Source: Rebecca billardiae RCC1528
Lineage: Eukaryota; Haptophyta
Assembly (NCBI GenBank): GCA_965240325.2
Contig: OZ251237.1
Location: 1,178,001-1,242,000 of the forward strand
Direction of reading: 5' to 3'
Length of the DNA stretch: 64,000 nucleotides
Each line of letters starts with the position of its first letter. Position 1 is the stretch's first letter. Under the pieces are notes generated by a model. That model did no database searches. It saw nothing but the letters and a program-made list of their open reading frames with translations, and was not told the DNA's origin. The position numbers and the translations under genes were made by a program. Positions 21,901 to 32,055 of the stretch are shown piece by piece.

Positions 21901-23351
21901 GCGTGCGTGCGCGTGCGCGTGTGTGCGGTCGTGCGCGTGTGCGCGCGTGCGCGCGCGCGCGGCCGCCGCCATGCCTGGCCCCTTCGCCTCGACTCTCACC
22001 TTTGCCCCTCCCCTCCCCCGCCCCCGCGCCGCCGCCGCCGCCGCTCAGGTACGAAGCGATGCTGCGGAAGGCGCAGGCGCAGGGCATCGTCGAGCGCTGG
22101 TCCGACATGTACGACCACTTCCGGGACGCGACCGAGCCGACCAGCCTCCCGCTCTTCTCGGGCGACTACTGGGTGGAGGCGCTCGCGCGGCACGCGGCGC
22201 ACGTGTGCCGCTCCGAGTTCAAGGGCGGCAAGCGCGGCGACAAGGAGAAGGGGGCCAAGGCGGGCAGCGCCGACGGCAAGGGCGGCGCGAAGGCCAAGGG
22301 CAACGACGGCGCCAAGCCCGTGCCCAGCTGCCTCGCCTCCGTCGTCGCGGCCGACACGCCGCCGCACACGCCTGTCCCGCTCTCGCGCGCCGTCTCGCTC
22401 ACACCGTCCATCTCGCGCGCCGTCTCGCTCACGCCTTCCATCTTTGGAGCGGGCGTGGGCGCGCCCGTGTCCTCGTCGGGCGCAAAGCTGCTCCACCAGA
22501 TCAAGGAGGAGATGCGCGCGATGCGCAACCACTTCATCGTGCTCACCTTCGCCAAGCCCGCGGCGCGCGCGCCCGCGAGCGACGAGGCCGCGCCGCGCGC
22601 GCCGACGCCCGCCGCCGCCGCGGCCGCGCCCGCGGCGGACGGCGGCGGCGGCTGGCTCCAGCTGGGCGCGGACTTGTCGGAGGCGTCGACGGGCTCGTCC
22701 GCCTTCAGCTCGCGCATGGCGCTGCTCTCGCTGTGCAAGACGCACCACTGGCAGTTCGACGAGCTGCGCTTCGCGCAGTACTCGTCGCGCATGCTGCTGC
22801 ACGTGCTCACGCACTCGCTCTGCTTCAGGCCGGACATGCAGAGCAACTACGTCGCCGGGCACGACTGCGATCCTGTCGTGGACATGGACGACGGCGCGGC
22901 GGCGGCCGAGGCGCCGCCCGCCGCGGACGACGGCAGCGGCGTCAAGCTGGAGGAGGCGCGGCCGGCGGACGGCGCGGCGGACGCGCCCGGCGCCCCCGCC
23001 GGTGCCGCGCCGAACCCCGCGCCGGAGGGCGGCGCGGCCGGCGCGCCCGCCTCGGCCGAGCGCTCGCTCTCGCCGGGGCCGACGACGGAGACGGCGGCGG
23101 ACGCGGACGATGCGACCGAGCCGACCGAGCGCTCGCGCAGTGCCACCAACTCGGGGGTGGACTCGGCGCACGCCGACGCGGCGGAGGCGGCGGAGACGGG
23201 TGCCGACGCGCTGGGCGCGCCCGCGCGCGCGGCCAAGCGCGCGCGCGCAACCCCGCAGCCGCCCCAGCCGTCGGCGGTGCCGCCAGCGGATCCTCTCCCG
23301 CCCGCGGCGGAGGGGCAGGGCGCGGCGACGGCGCCCATGGAGCTTGTATGA
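16122..23351 (+). CDS. p300/CBP-type histone acetyltransferase (HAC/KAT3)
   Basis: Three exons, 16122..20904, 21105..21840 and 22049..23351 (phases 1 and 2; introns 200 and 208 bp), give 2273 aa. Domains in order: about 1000 residues of Ala/Pro/Gln-rich disorder; a TAZ-type zinc finger (HAVACADGACPVPRCANMK ... CVRCKTH ... HSKHCRDPYCQLAYC; DNA about 19150-19375); a Lys/Gly-rich basic linker; a Cys-rich KTHR..FCDECL region; a PHD-like finger restored by the first splice join (DDWVQCGGCGAWNHWVC); and the KAT11 catalytic domain. The second join restores LKAWYEAMLRKA, matching the LQEWY(K)KML segment of human p300. The later SLCKTHHWQFDELRFAQYSS matches the ZZ-proximal end of KAT11. The enzyme acetylates histones and other nuclear proteins from acetyl-CoA as a transcription co-activator. 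There is no bromodomain or KIX, as in plant HAC proteins. Confidence 0.93.
17874..17981 (+). repeat. 12-bp coding tandem repeat, 9 copies
   Basis: The unit GTGCCCGCCGCG is repeated nine times without interruption inside the acetyltransferase gene and encodes (VPAA)9. The perfect identity points to recent slippage expansion. Confidence 0.95.
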
Positions 23352-23991
23352 TGCATGGCCAGTGACATGATTCACCACGGAACGGTCTTGATTGATGACG
23401 TGATGCGTGATGCTGCCCAGTGCCTGCACGGCAGTGCACACCACTGAAGCCTGCCTCAGTCTGCCTGATGACTGCTGAGACGAATATAAATAATAAATAC
23501 GGAATAAAGCGCGACGCCCGGCTGGGCGGCTGAGCACTCAGAATATATATATATAGCAGAATCCAGCAGCGCGCTTTTAAATATTATTATGGCAGTGTCA
23601 GACGACGACATTATTATTATTTATGATAATATCATTATTTTGTTATCGCGAGCCCCGCTCGCATTGGTTGTTCTGTAAGAACAAGCATGCGAGCGGAGCG
23701 AGTTTTCCGGTAGGACACGCGAAGTCCGGTGATTCTTACAAAGTTGATGGCCTTCCAATAGGTATCCCGAGGAATACAGTTTAGTCAGATCCCAATTGGG
23801 GCCAACGGTTTTTTCGTGCAATCTGTCAGCAGTCGACTCCCCCAGCTACGTCCGCGGTAACAGCAAGAAATGTGATGATGATGATGATTCAAGGGATGGA
23901 GTAGCTACTGTACGGTCAGGGGCTGCCTTGGTGCGGTACCGCTTACATGTGTACTGGGCACAAACTGATCAAGTTCTGAACCGATGATGAA
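23352..23991. other. 3' flank of acetyltransferase gene and entry to repeat island
   Basis: AT-rich sequence with AATAAATA and GGAATAAA near 23490-23506, which could serve as poly(A) signals. It also holds a short TA tract near 23543, the hairpin at 23647-23702, and single copies of short motifs that recur in the duplicated unit. No gene. Confidence 0.5.
23647..23702. repeat. Imperfect hairpin at repeat-island edge
   Basis: The arm GCGAGCCCCGCTCGCA pairs with TGCGAGCGGAGCGAG, and an inner arm pairs around TGTTCT/AGAACA, giving an arm of about 25 nt with few mismatches. It lies just before the 2.4-kb tandem unit. Confidence 0.7.
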
Positions 23992-26400
23992 CCAAAAGGA
24001 CCATCTTTGGATGAACAGCTTGCTGATGACACACGGAAGCCGATGATGAATCATGGCAGTACCGCTTACATGTACTGGGCACCAACTGATCAAGTTCTGA
24101 ACCGATGATGAACAGCTGCTGATGATGAACACACGGAAGCCGATGAATCATGAAAGGCGAAAGCGACTAATAAGCGAGCCTCCCCGTATGCTTCCAACCG
24201 GTTCCTCCCGGTTTAGCTTGGAAACCGGTCAACATGAAGCTGGAGAGAGCAAGGACCAGTGAAGGTGCTTCACACTGCTTTCAGCTTCCTCTCGGTTGCT
24301 TCCGGTTCCTCACGGTTCGGCAAGAGAGCAAGGACCGCCTTGCCACGAAGGTGCTTCAGCCTCCTCCGGTTGCTCGCTCCCTTCATGAGATCGGTGCGCA
24401 GTGATGATGAGCTGGAGTGATGAATGAGCTGAGGAAGCCGGACAACACCAAACAAGCAGTGCCGGACCGCCCCGGGCCGGGATGCGGGATCGCGGGCGCC
24501 CTCGCCAAAGGCGCGCGCTCCTTGCGGCCGCGGATCTCCCAGTGGATGCGGCGCGTGGTCGGCTCGCACTACGGCTACATCGCCCGCTGGCAATGCCCGC
24601 GTCGCGTCGCGCAAGGCACGTGCACGCTCGGCTGAGAGCTATGCCGAGCTTGCGGTTTGGCGGCGCACGCGTGCACGGCGGCCAAGGCGCGAGACAGGCG
24701 AAGCTAGGCAAGGCGCGCGCCGCGCTGCGGCGCGCGAGGCCATCGACAAGCCGCGAGCCCGCGCCGGATCGCTCGGCGTGCGCGGCAGCGGCCGCACGAG
24801 CCCACGCCGTGCACGCCCCGAGCGGCCCGCCACAGCGGCAGCGGCCCCGCACGCCGCGCCGCCGCAAAAAATCGGTGCTGAAGTTCCGGCGCCGGACTCC
24901 GCTGGAGTCGGCGACCCTGACCACCCTTGGCCTCCCCGTATGCTTCGGTTCCTCCCGGTTGCTTGGAAACCGGTCAACATGAAGCTGGAGAGAGCAAGGA
25001 CCAGTGAAGGTGCTTTACACTGCTTTCAGCTTCCTCTCGGTTGCTTCCGGTTCCTCACGGTTCGGCAAGAGAGCAAGGACCCATGACTAGGTGCTTCAGC
25101 TTCGTCCTCCGTTGCTCGCTCCCTTCAAGAGATCGGTGCACAGTGATCGGTGAAGGAGTGAGGACTGTGATGATGTCATGATGCTGAGGAAGCCGGACAA
25201 ACACCAAGCAAAGTTAAAGTGCCGGACCGCCCCGCCGGCGGTGCGGAAGCACTGCGCGCAGGCGGGTCTACGATGCTTCGCCCTCGCCAAGGCGCGCGCT
25301 TCTTGCGGCCGCAGATCTCCCAGTGGATGCGGCGCGTGGTCGGTGCCAAGGCGCATGCGGAATAGTGTGTGCCCCTCGTACCTGAACCTCACCCCGGCTG
25401 CTCGCCGGACCCAGCGCCATGACCGCTGCGCGCACCGCGTGCGCGTGCGGCTCGCAGTCGCGGACGCTTCGTCCGCAAACCGCGGGCGGTCAGAAGGATG
25501 CAGCAGCTTCGGGAGGTGCCGCATCGGAGTGCCTGCTGCTTCGAGCTGCTGCTTCTTGCTTCTCCCACCACCTGCGAGCACTCCCACCACCTGCGCGCTT
25601 GCTTCTGCTTGCTTCTCCCACCACCTGCGCGCTTGTTTCTTGCGTGCACTGCAGTACGGCATACCATGCACGCAGCAGTACCGCCATACCATGCGCACAG
25701 CAGTGCCATACCATGCGCGCAGCAGTACCGCCAGTACCATACCATCATGCGTGCAGCAGTACCATACCATGCACGCGGCAGTACCATACCATGCGCGCAG
25801 CAGCAGTACATACCTGATCATGCGTGCAGCAGAGTACCATACTACCATGCGCACAGCAGTACCATACCATGCGCGCAGCAGTACCATACCATCATGCACG
25901 CAGCAGTACCATACCATGCGCGCAGCAGTAGGCCATAACATAGACCATGCAGTACCATACCATGCGTCACGCAATCGCATCAGTACTCCACACTAGCTAC
26001 AGTGCGCGCAGCAGTACCCACCATACCATGCGCGCAGCAGTACTGCATACCATGCGAGCAGCAGTACCATACCATTACGGCCATCATGCGTACTACATGC
26101 ATGCAGCAGTACCATACCATGCGCTCAGCAGTACCGCATACTACCATGCGCGCAGCAGTACCAGTTACAGTACCAATCATGAATGCGTGCACTCAGTACC
26201 ATACCATGCGACCATGTGAGTGCCATACCACGAGCCCAGCAGTACCATACCATGCGCGCAGCACGGTACCGCCAGTACTCTGTCACTACTGGTACCATCA
26301 TGCATGCAGCAGTATTGATGAAGTCGTGGTGGCCTGTTTACAGCCTGTTATGTGGCGCGCGGCGCTGACTGGTCACAGAGCTGTAGGCCAGCGGGGCGAA
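23992..26400. repeat. Tandem duplication, copy 1 (2409 bp)
   Basis: Starts at CCAAAAGGACCATCTTTGG and ends at CCAGCGGGGCGAA; the same start recurs exactly 2409 bp downstream. Inside are a partial self-repeat (about 24231-24333 resembles 24973-25082), a GC-rich core with identical open frames in both copies, and a terminal minisatellite. The open frames are not credible genes, since they have no family signature and overlap on both strands. No transposase, reverse transcriptase or terminal repeats were recognised. Confidence 0.93.
25660..26310. repeat. Minisatellite, unit about 20 bp
   Basis: Degenerate tandem copies of GCAGCAGTACCATACCATGC, with variants such as CGCC insertions and GTGCAGC, forming the tail of tandem copy 1. 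The shorter matching array of copy 2 is about 28069-28390. Confidence 0.9.
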
Positions 26401-28461
26401 CCAAAAGGACCATCTTTGGATGAACAGCTTGCTGATGACACACGGAAGCCGATGATGAATCATGGCAGTACCGCTTACATGTACTGGGCACCAACTGATC
26501 AAGTTCTGAACCGATGATGAACAGCTGCTGATGATGAACACACGGAAGCCGATGAATCATGAAAGGCGAAAGCGACTAATAAGCGAGCCTCCCCGTATGC
26601 TTCCAACCGGTTCCTCCCGGTTTAGCTTGGAAACCGGTCAACATGAAGCTGGAGAGAGCAAGGACCAGTGAAGGTGCTTCACACTGCTTTCAGCTTCCTC
26701 TCGGTTGCTTCCGGTTCCTCACGGTTCGGCAAGAGAGCAAGGACCGCCTTGCCACGAAGGTGCTTCAGCCTCCTCCGGTTGCTCGCTCCCTTCATGAGAT
26801 CGGTGCGCAGTGATGATGAGCTGGAGTGATGAATGAGCTGAGGAAGCCGGACAACACCAAACAAGCAGTGCCGGACCGCCCCGGGCCGGGATGCGGGATC
26901 GCGGGCGCCCTCGCCAAAGGCGCGCGCTCCTTGCGGCCGCGGATCTCCCAGTGGATGCGGCGCGTGGTCGGCTCGCACTACGGCTACATCGCCCGCTGGC
27001 AATGCCCGCGTCGCGTCGCGCAAGGCACGTGCACGCTCGGCTGAGAGCTATGCCGAGCTTGCGGTTTGGCGGCGCACGCGTGCACGGCGGCCAAGGCGCG
27101 AGACAGGCGAAGCTAGGCAAGGCGCGCGCCGCGCTGCGGCGCGCGAGGCCATCGACAAGCCGCGAGCCCGCGCCGGATCGCTCGGCGTGCGCGGCAGCGG
27201 CCGCACGAGCCCACGCCGTGCACGCCCCGAGCGGCCCGCCACAGCGGCAGCGGCCCCGCACGCCGCGCCGCCGCAAAAAATCGGTGCTGAAGTTCCGGCG
27301 CCGGACTCCGCTGGAGTCGGCGACCCTGACCACCCTTGGCCTCCCCGTATGCTTCGGTTCCTCCCGGTTGCTTGGAAACCGGTCAACAGAAGCTGGAGAG
27401 AGCAAGGACCAGTGAAGGTGCTTTACACTGCTTTCAGCTTCCTCTCGGTTGCTTCCGGTTCCTCACGGTTCGGCAAGAGAGCAAGGACCCATGACTAGGT
27501 GCTTCAGCTTCGTCCTCCGTTGCTCGCTCCCTTCAAGAGATCGGTGCACAGTGATCGGTGAAGGAGTGAGGACTGTGATGATGTCATGATGCTGAGGAAG
27601 CCGGACAAACACCAAGCAAAGTTAAAGTGCCGGACCGCCCCGGCCGGCGGTGCGGAAGCACTGCGCGCAGGCGGGTCTACGATGCTTCGCCCTCGCCAAG
27701 GCGCGCGCTTCTTGCGGCCGCAGATCTCCCAGTGGATGCGGCGCGTGGTCGGTGCCAAGGCGCATGCGGAATAGTGTGTGCCCCTCGTACCTGAACCTCA
27801 CCCCGGCTGCTCGCCGGACCCAGCGCCATGACCGCTGCGCGCACCGCGTGCGCGTGCGGCTCGCAGTCGCGGACGCTTCGTCCGCAAACCGCGGGCGGTC
27901 AGAAGGATGCAGCAGCTTCGGGAGGTGCCGCATCGGAGTGCCTGCTGCTTCGAGCTGCTGCTTCTTGCTTCTCCCACCACCTGCGAGCACTCCCACCACC
28001 TGCGCGCTTGCTTCTGCTTGCTTCTCCCACCACCTGCGCGCTTGTTTCTTGCGTGCACTGCAGTACGGCATACCATGCACGCAGCAGTACCGCCATACCA
28101 TGCGCACAGCAGTGCCATACCATGCGCGCAGCAGTACCGCCAGTACCATACCATCATGCGTGCAGCAGTACCATACCATGCACGCGGCAGTACCATACCA
28201 TGCGCGCAGCAGCAGTACATACCTGATCATGCGTGCAGCAGAGTACCATACTACCATGCGCACAGCAGTACCATACCATGCGCGCAGCAGTACCATACCA
28301 TCATGCACGCAGCAGTACCATACCATGCGCGCAGCACGGTACCGCCAGTACTCTGTCACTACTGGTACCATCATGCGTGCAGCAGTATTGATGAAGTCGT
28401 GGTGGCCTGTTATGTGGCGCGCGGCGCTGACTGGTCACAGAGCTGTAGGCCAGCGGGGCGA
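26401..28461. repeat. Tandem duplication, copy 2 (about 2061 bp)
   Basis: Collinear with copy 1 at a fixed offset of 2409 bp. In the compared non-minisatellite part I saw only a one-base loss near 27388 and a one-base gain near 27643. The minisatellite is shorter by about 337 bp, and an 11-bp stretch near the end (a small tandem copy in unit 1) is absent. The copies are therefore very recent, or one is an assembly artefact. Confidence 0.92.
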
Positions 28462-28465
28462 GCCC

Positions 28466-28521
28466 TGCATTCCGGTAGGACCGGGGTGAATGCAGCATTG
28501 CCGGGTGCAACCCGGCAATGC
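28466..28521. repeat. Two adjacent hairpins
   Basis: TGCATTCCGGT..ACCGGGGTGAATGCA (28466-28493) is followed directly by a perfect 12-nt-stem, 3-nt-loop hairpin, GCATTGCCGGGT/ACCCGGCAATGC (28495-28521). They lie between the tandem unit and the MITE. Confidence 0.85.
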
Positions 28522-28535
28522 CCGCCTGAATGGTA

Positions 28536-29950
<1,415 letters not shown>

Positions 29951-30406
29951 TCAGAGCTTTTGGTCGGGGAGGCCGCTGAAGTCGAACAGATAGTTCTTAT
30001 CCTGCCCCATCTCCGCGATCGTGGCGACGACGGCGAAGACGGTGCTCATGGCGATTGTCGCGCGCAAGTTGCCGTGGGCGAACGAGCCCATGAACGCACC
30101 GGAGAGGGCACCAGCGGTCACTGGCGCCCAGACATCGAGCCGGCCTCGGGCGTTCTTGACCGTCGCACGGGTACCCCCGTAGATGGCGAAGCCCGCGCCG
30201 AACAGCCCGGCATGCTTCCCGACGTTGGCCATGGTCCGCGACAGCGACTGCGCCGAGTTGGTGGTCAGGTCCTTGCTGAAGGCGCTCCCGACCGCGCCGT
30301 AGACGCCACCCATGGCGCCTCCGCCGGCGCCGGAGACGACAGTCTGGTAGAGCGCCCCCTGCGTCTCGGGGTCTGGCTCAAGCTGCACCAGACGCGCGAT
30401 GGACAT
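29951..30406 (-). CDS. Tim17/Tim22/Tim23/Pmp24-family membrane protein, possibly NDUFA11-like
   Basis: Single exon, 151 aa. Four short Gly/Ala-rich hydrophobic segments (GAGGGAMGGVYGAVG, GLFGAGFAIYGG, APVTAGALSGAFMG, AIAMSTVFAVVATIA) with a basic TRATVKNARGRLDVW loop match the Tim17-family layout of GxxxG helices and an R-x-K/R-x-D loop. Family members are inner-mitochondrial-membrane translocase subunits, the complex I accessory subunit NDUFA11 (B14.7), or plastid and peroxisome proteins. The size and the loop fit NDUFA11 or a small translocase subunit equally well. The start ATG gives MSIARLVQLEPDPETQ; the frame is open further upstream, but only through Arg/Pro-rich sequence without a motif. 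There is no cleavable presequence, as usual for this family. Confidence 0.7.
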   Translation of the reverse strand: MSIARLVQLEPDPETQGALYQTVVSGAGGGAMGGVYGAVGSAFSKDLTTNSAQSLSRTMANVGKHAGLFGAGFAIYGGTRATVKNARGRLDVWAPVTAGALSGAFMGSFAHGNLRATIAMSTVFAVVATIAEMGQDKNYLFDFSGLPDQKL

Positions 30407-30720
30407 CGCTGCCTGCGAGTCTCGCCCCCCCTCCCGACGCTGCGGTCGTCGTCGAGCTCGGCCGACGAGTTGCCTCTCCAGCCCGCCCGGACACCAGCCG
30501 GAAAGGGGGCAAAGGGCGAAAGGCCCAAGCCGGATTAGCCGGGACCTCTCCGGACGCCGCCCAGTGATACCACTGCCGCTGGCCGCCACACCTGGTCCTG
30601 GCCTCCTGCTGTATAACTACCGACACAGTGTACGGCACATCAGGACTATCGGTCTATCTAGCTACTTCTACTACGATGACTGAGACGAATAATACTTGTA
30701 GTAGCAGCTTGACAATGTAC
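30407..30720. other. Spacer between two minus-strand genes
   Basis: It contains the 5' region of the Tim17-family gene and the 3' flank of the DUF98-like gene. Nothing else was recognised. Confidence 0.5.
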
Positions 30721-31863
30721 CTAGTAGAAGTGCCCTACTCCGCCGCCGGTCGCATTGGCCGCGCGCGCAGCTGCGCGCTCGTCAGCCGCCGGCGCCTGCG
30801 GCCGAATGTCGAAGACGTCGTCGGCAAAGGTCTCGTGGATCTCGCACGCCACCTTGCTCGCGCGCAGCGAGTACACGCGCCAGAAGTACCCGCCCACGCC
30901 CCTGCCCACCGCGTGCAGCGTGCACGCCGGCAGCACGCCGTGCTGCTGAAAGATCGAGCCAAGCGGCATCGTGCCCGCGTCGACCGCGCGGCACCACTCG
31001 GGGTCGAGCACGTGCACGCTCGAGCGCGCGACGAGAAACGGGCGCGAGAAGATCGACATGGTCACCTCGCGCTCGTACCCGCCCAGCGCCGCCGGACGTG
31101 AGTAGTTCACACTCACAGACACCTGGTGGCCATAGTATGCACTCACGATGCGGCCAACGTTTCCGTTCGCTGTGAGCAGCAGGCGCTGCAGGGGGCTGAA
31201 GTCGGACGGTGGCAGCTCGATGCGCGTGTGCGCAGCGGCCATGATGTCACCGAAGTGCGCCGCGCCCGCAGGCGCGGACAGCCGCGAGGCGGGACGCGGA
31301 GCCACGCGCGAGGCGGGCGCGCCCTCGGCGGCAGCACTCGAGGGCGAGGGCGCGGCCTCGGCGCGCGCGCGGAAGAGGCCCGGCTCGAAGTGCTCGCGGA
31401 TCGCACAGCGCACGCCCCGGCCACTCAGCTCGTACTCGCGCTCGAACGCGCCGTCCGCACGCCGGCCCACCGCCTGCAGCTCGAAGGCTGGCAGGATCTC
31501 GAAATGTCGAAACAGCTGGCCGAGCGCGACGCCGTGCGCCTCGACGGCGTCGACGAGCTCGGGCTCGTCGAGGTGCACGGTGGAGTGGGCTGTGGCGAAG
31601 CGCACGCCGCCGAGTAGCAGCTCGACGTCACGCTCGTACTGCCCGTGCGCCAGCCGGTGATTCCGCAGAACGCGGACAGCGACCTCTGCATTGTGATAAG
31701 CGCTCACCAGCCGCTGCAGGTTGCCGTTCGCCATGAGGATGATGCGCTCCTCGGGCGTGAACTCAGCGGGGATGGGTGCTGCCGGCGTGCGGCTCGGCAT
31801 CAGGTCTGCGAACGTCGGCGCCTCCGCCGACGTTCGCGACGCCGCGCGCGGGTCGCACGACAT
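30721..31863 (-). CDS. Tandem chorismate-lyase-like (DUF98/UbiC-fold) protein
   Basis: Single exon, 380 aa, built of two homologous domains (about residues 33-165 and 219-352) joined by an Ala/Pro-rich linker. Each has the same ordered blocks: F(T/S)P..R(I/L)(I/L)L.ANGN...(I/L)VSAY, then YERDVELLL or YEREVTMSI, then A.S(T/S)VH, then (A/P)LG.(L/I)F...(I/V)LPA, and finally an IREHFEPGLF or IHETFADDVF terminus. This block order is that of DUF98/Rv2949c-type chorismate pyruvate-lyase-like proteins (aromatic quinone or phenolic acid synthesis). The assignment is by eye and the substrate is unknown. No targeting peptide is evident. It diverges from the AASDH-like gene; the ATG used here leaves 192 bp to that gene's preferred start. 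The frame is open further upstream but would then overlap it. Confidence 0.6.
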   Translation of the reverse strand: MSCDPRAASRTSAEAPTFADLMPSRTPAAPIPAEFTPEERIILMANGNLQRLVSAYHNAEVAVRVLRNHRLAHGQYERDVELLLGGVRFATAHSTVHLDEPELVDAVEAHGVALGQLFRHFEILPAFELQAVGRRADGAFEREYELSGRGVRCAIREHFEPGLFRARAEAAPSPSSAAAEGAPASRVAPRPASRLSAPAGAAHFGDIMAAAHTRIELPPSDFSPLQRLLLTANGNVGRIVSAYYGHQVSVSVNYSRPAALGGYEREVTMSIFSRPFLVARSSVHVLDPEWCRAVDAGTMPLGSIFQQHGVLPACTLHAVGRGVGGYFWRVYSLRASKVACEIHETFADDVFDIRPQAPAADERAAARAANATGGGVGHFY

Positions 31864-32055
31864 GATGCCGCGGCGCGCTCCGGGCGCCACCACGAGTTTC
31901 TGATGCGCTGGGCCAAGCCCTTGGTGGGCAGTCCAAACGGACGCAGCGCCGGAGCGCCCCCACCAACCAGGCAGCGCGGCACCGGACTCTCCAGCTCGGG
32001 CTTCTGGGCCGGCCTGCCGCCTGCAGCAGCAGCTGGGCAGGCTGACGGCGGAGGC

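Noticed and set aside
25096-28374. Open frames within the tandem units, identical in both copies
   Set aside because: Identity reflects the recent duplication, not selection; they overlap on both strands and read through a minisatellite.
31903-32055. Upstream in-frame start for the AASDH-like protein
   Set aside because: It would add 51 low-complexity residues before the normal family N-terminus and leave only 39 bp to the divergent gene; kept as an alternative only.
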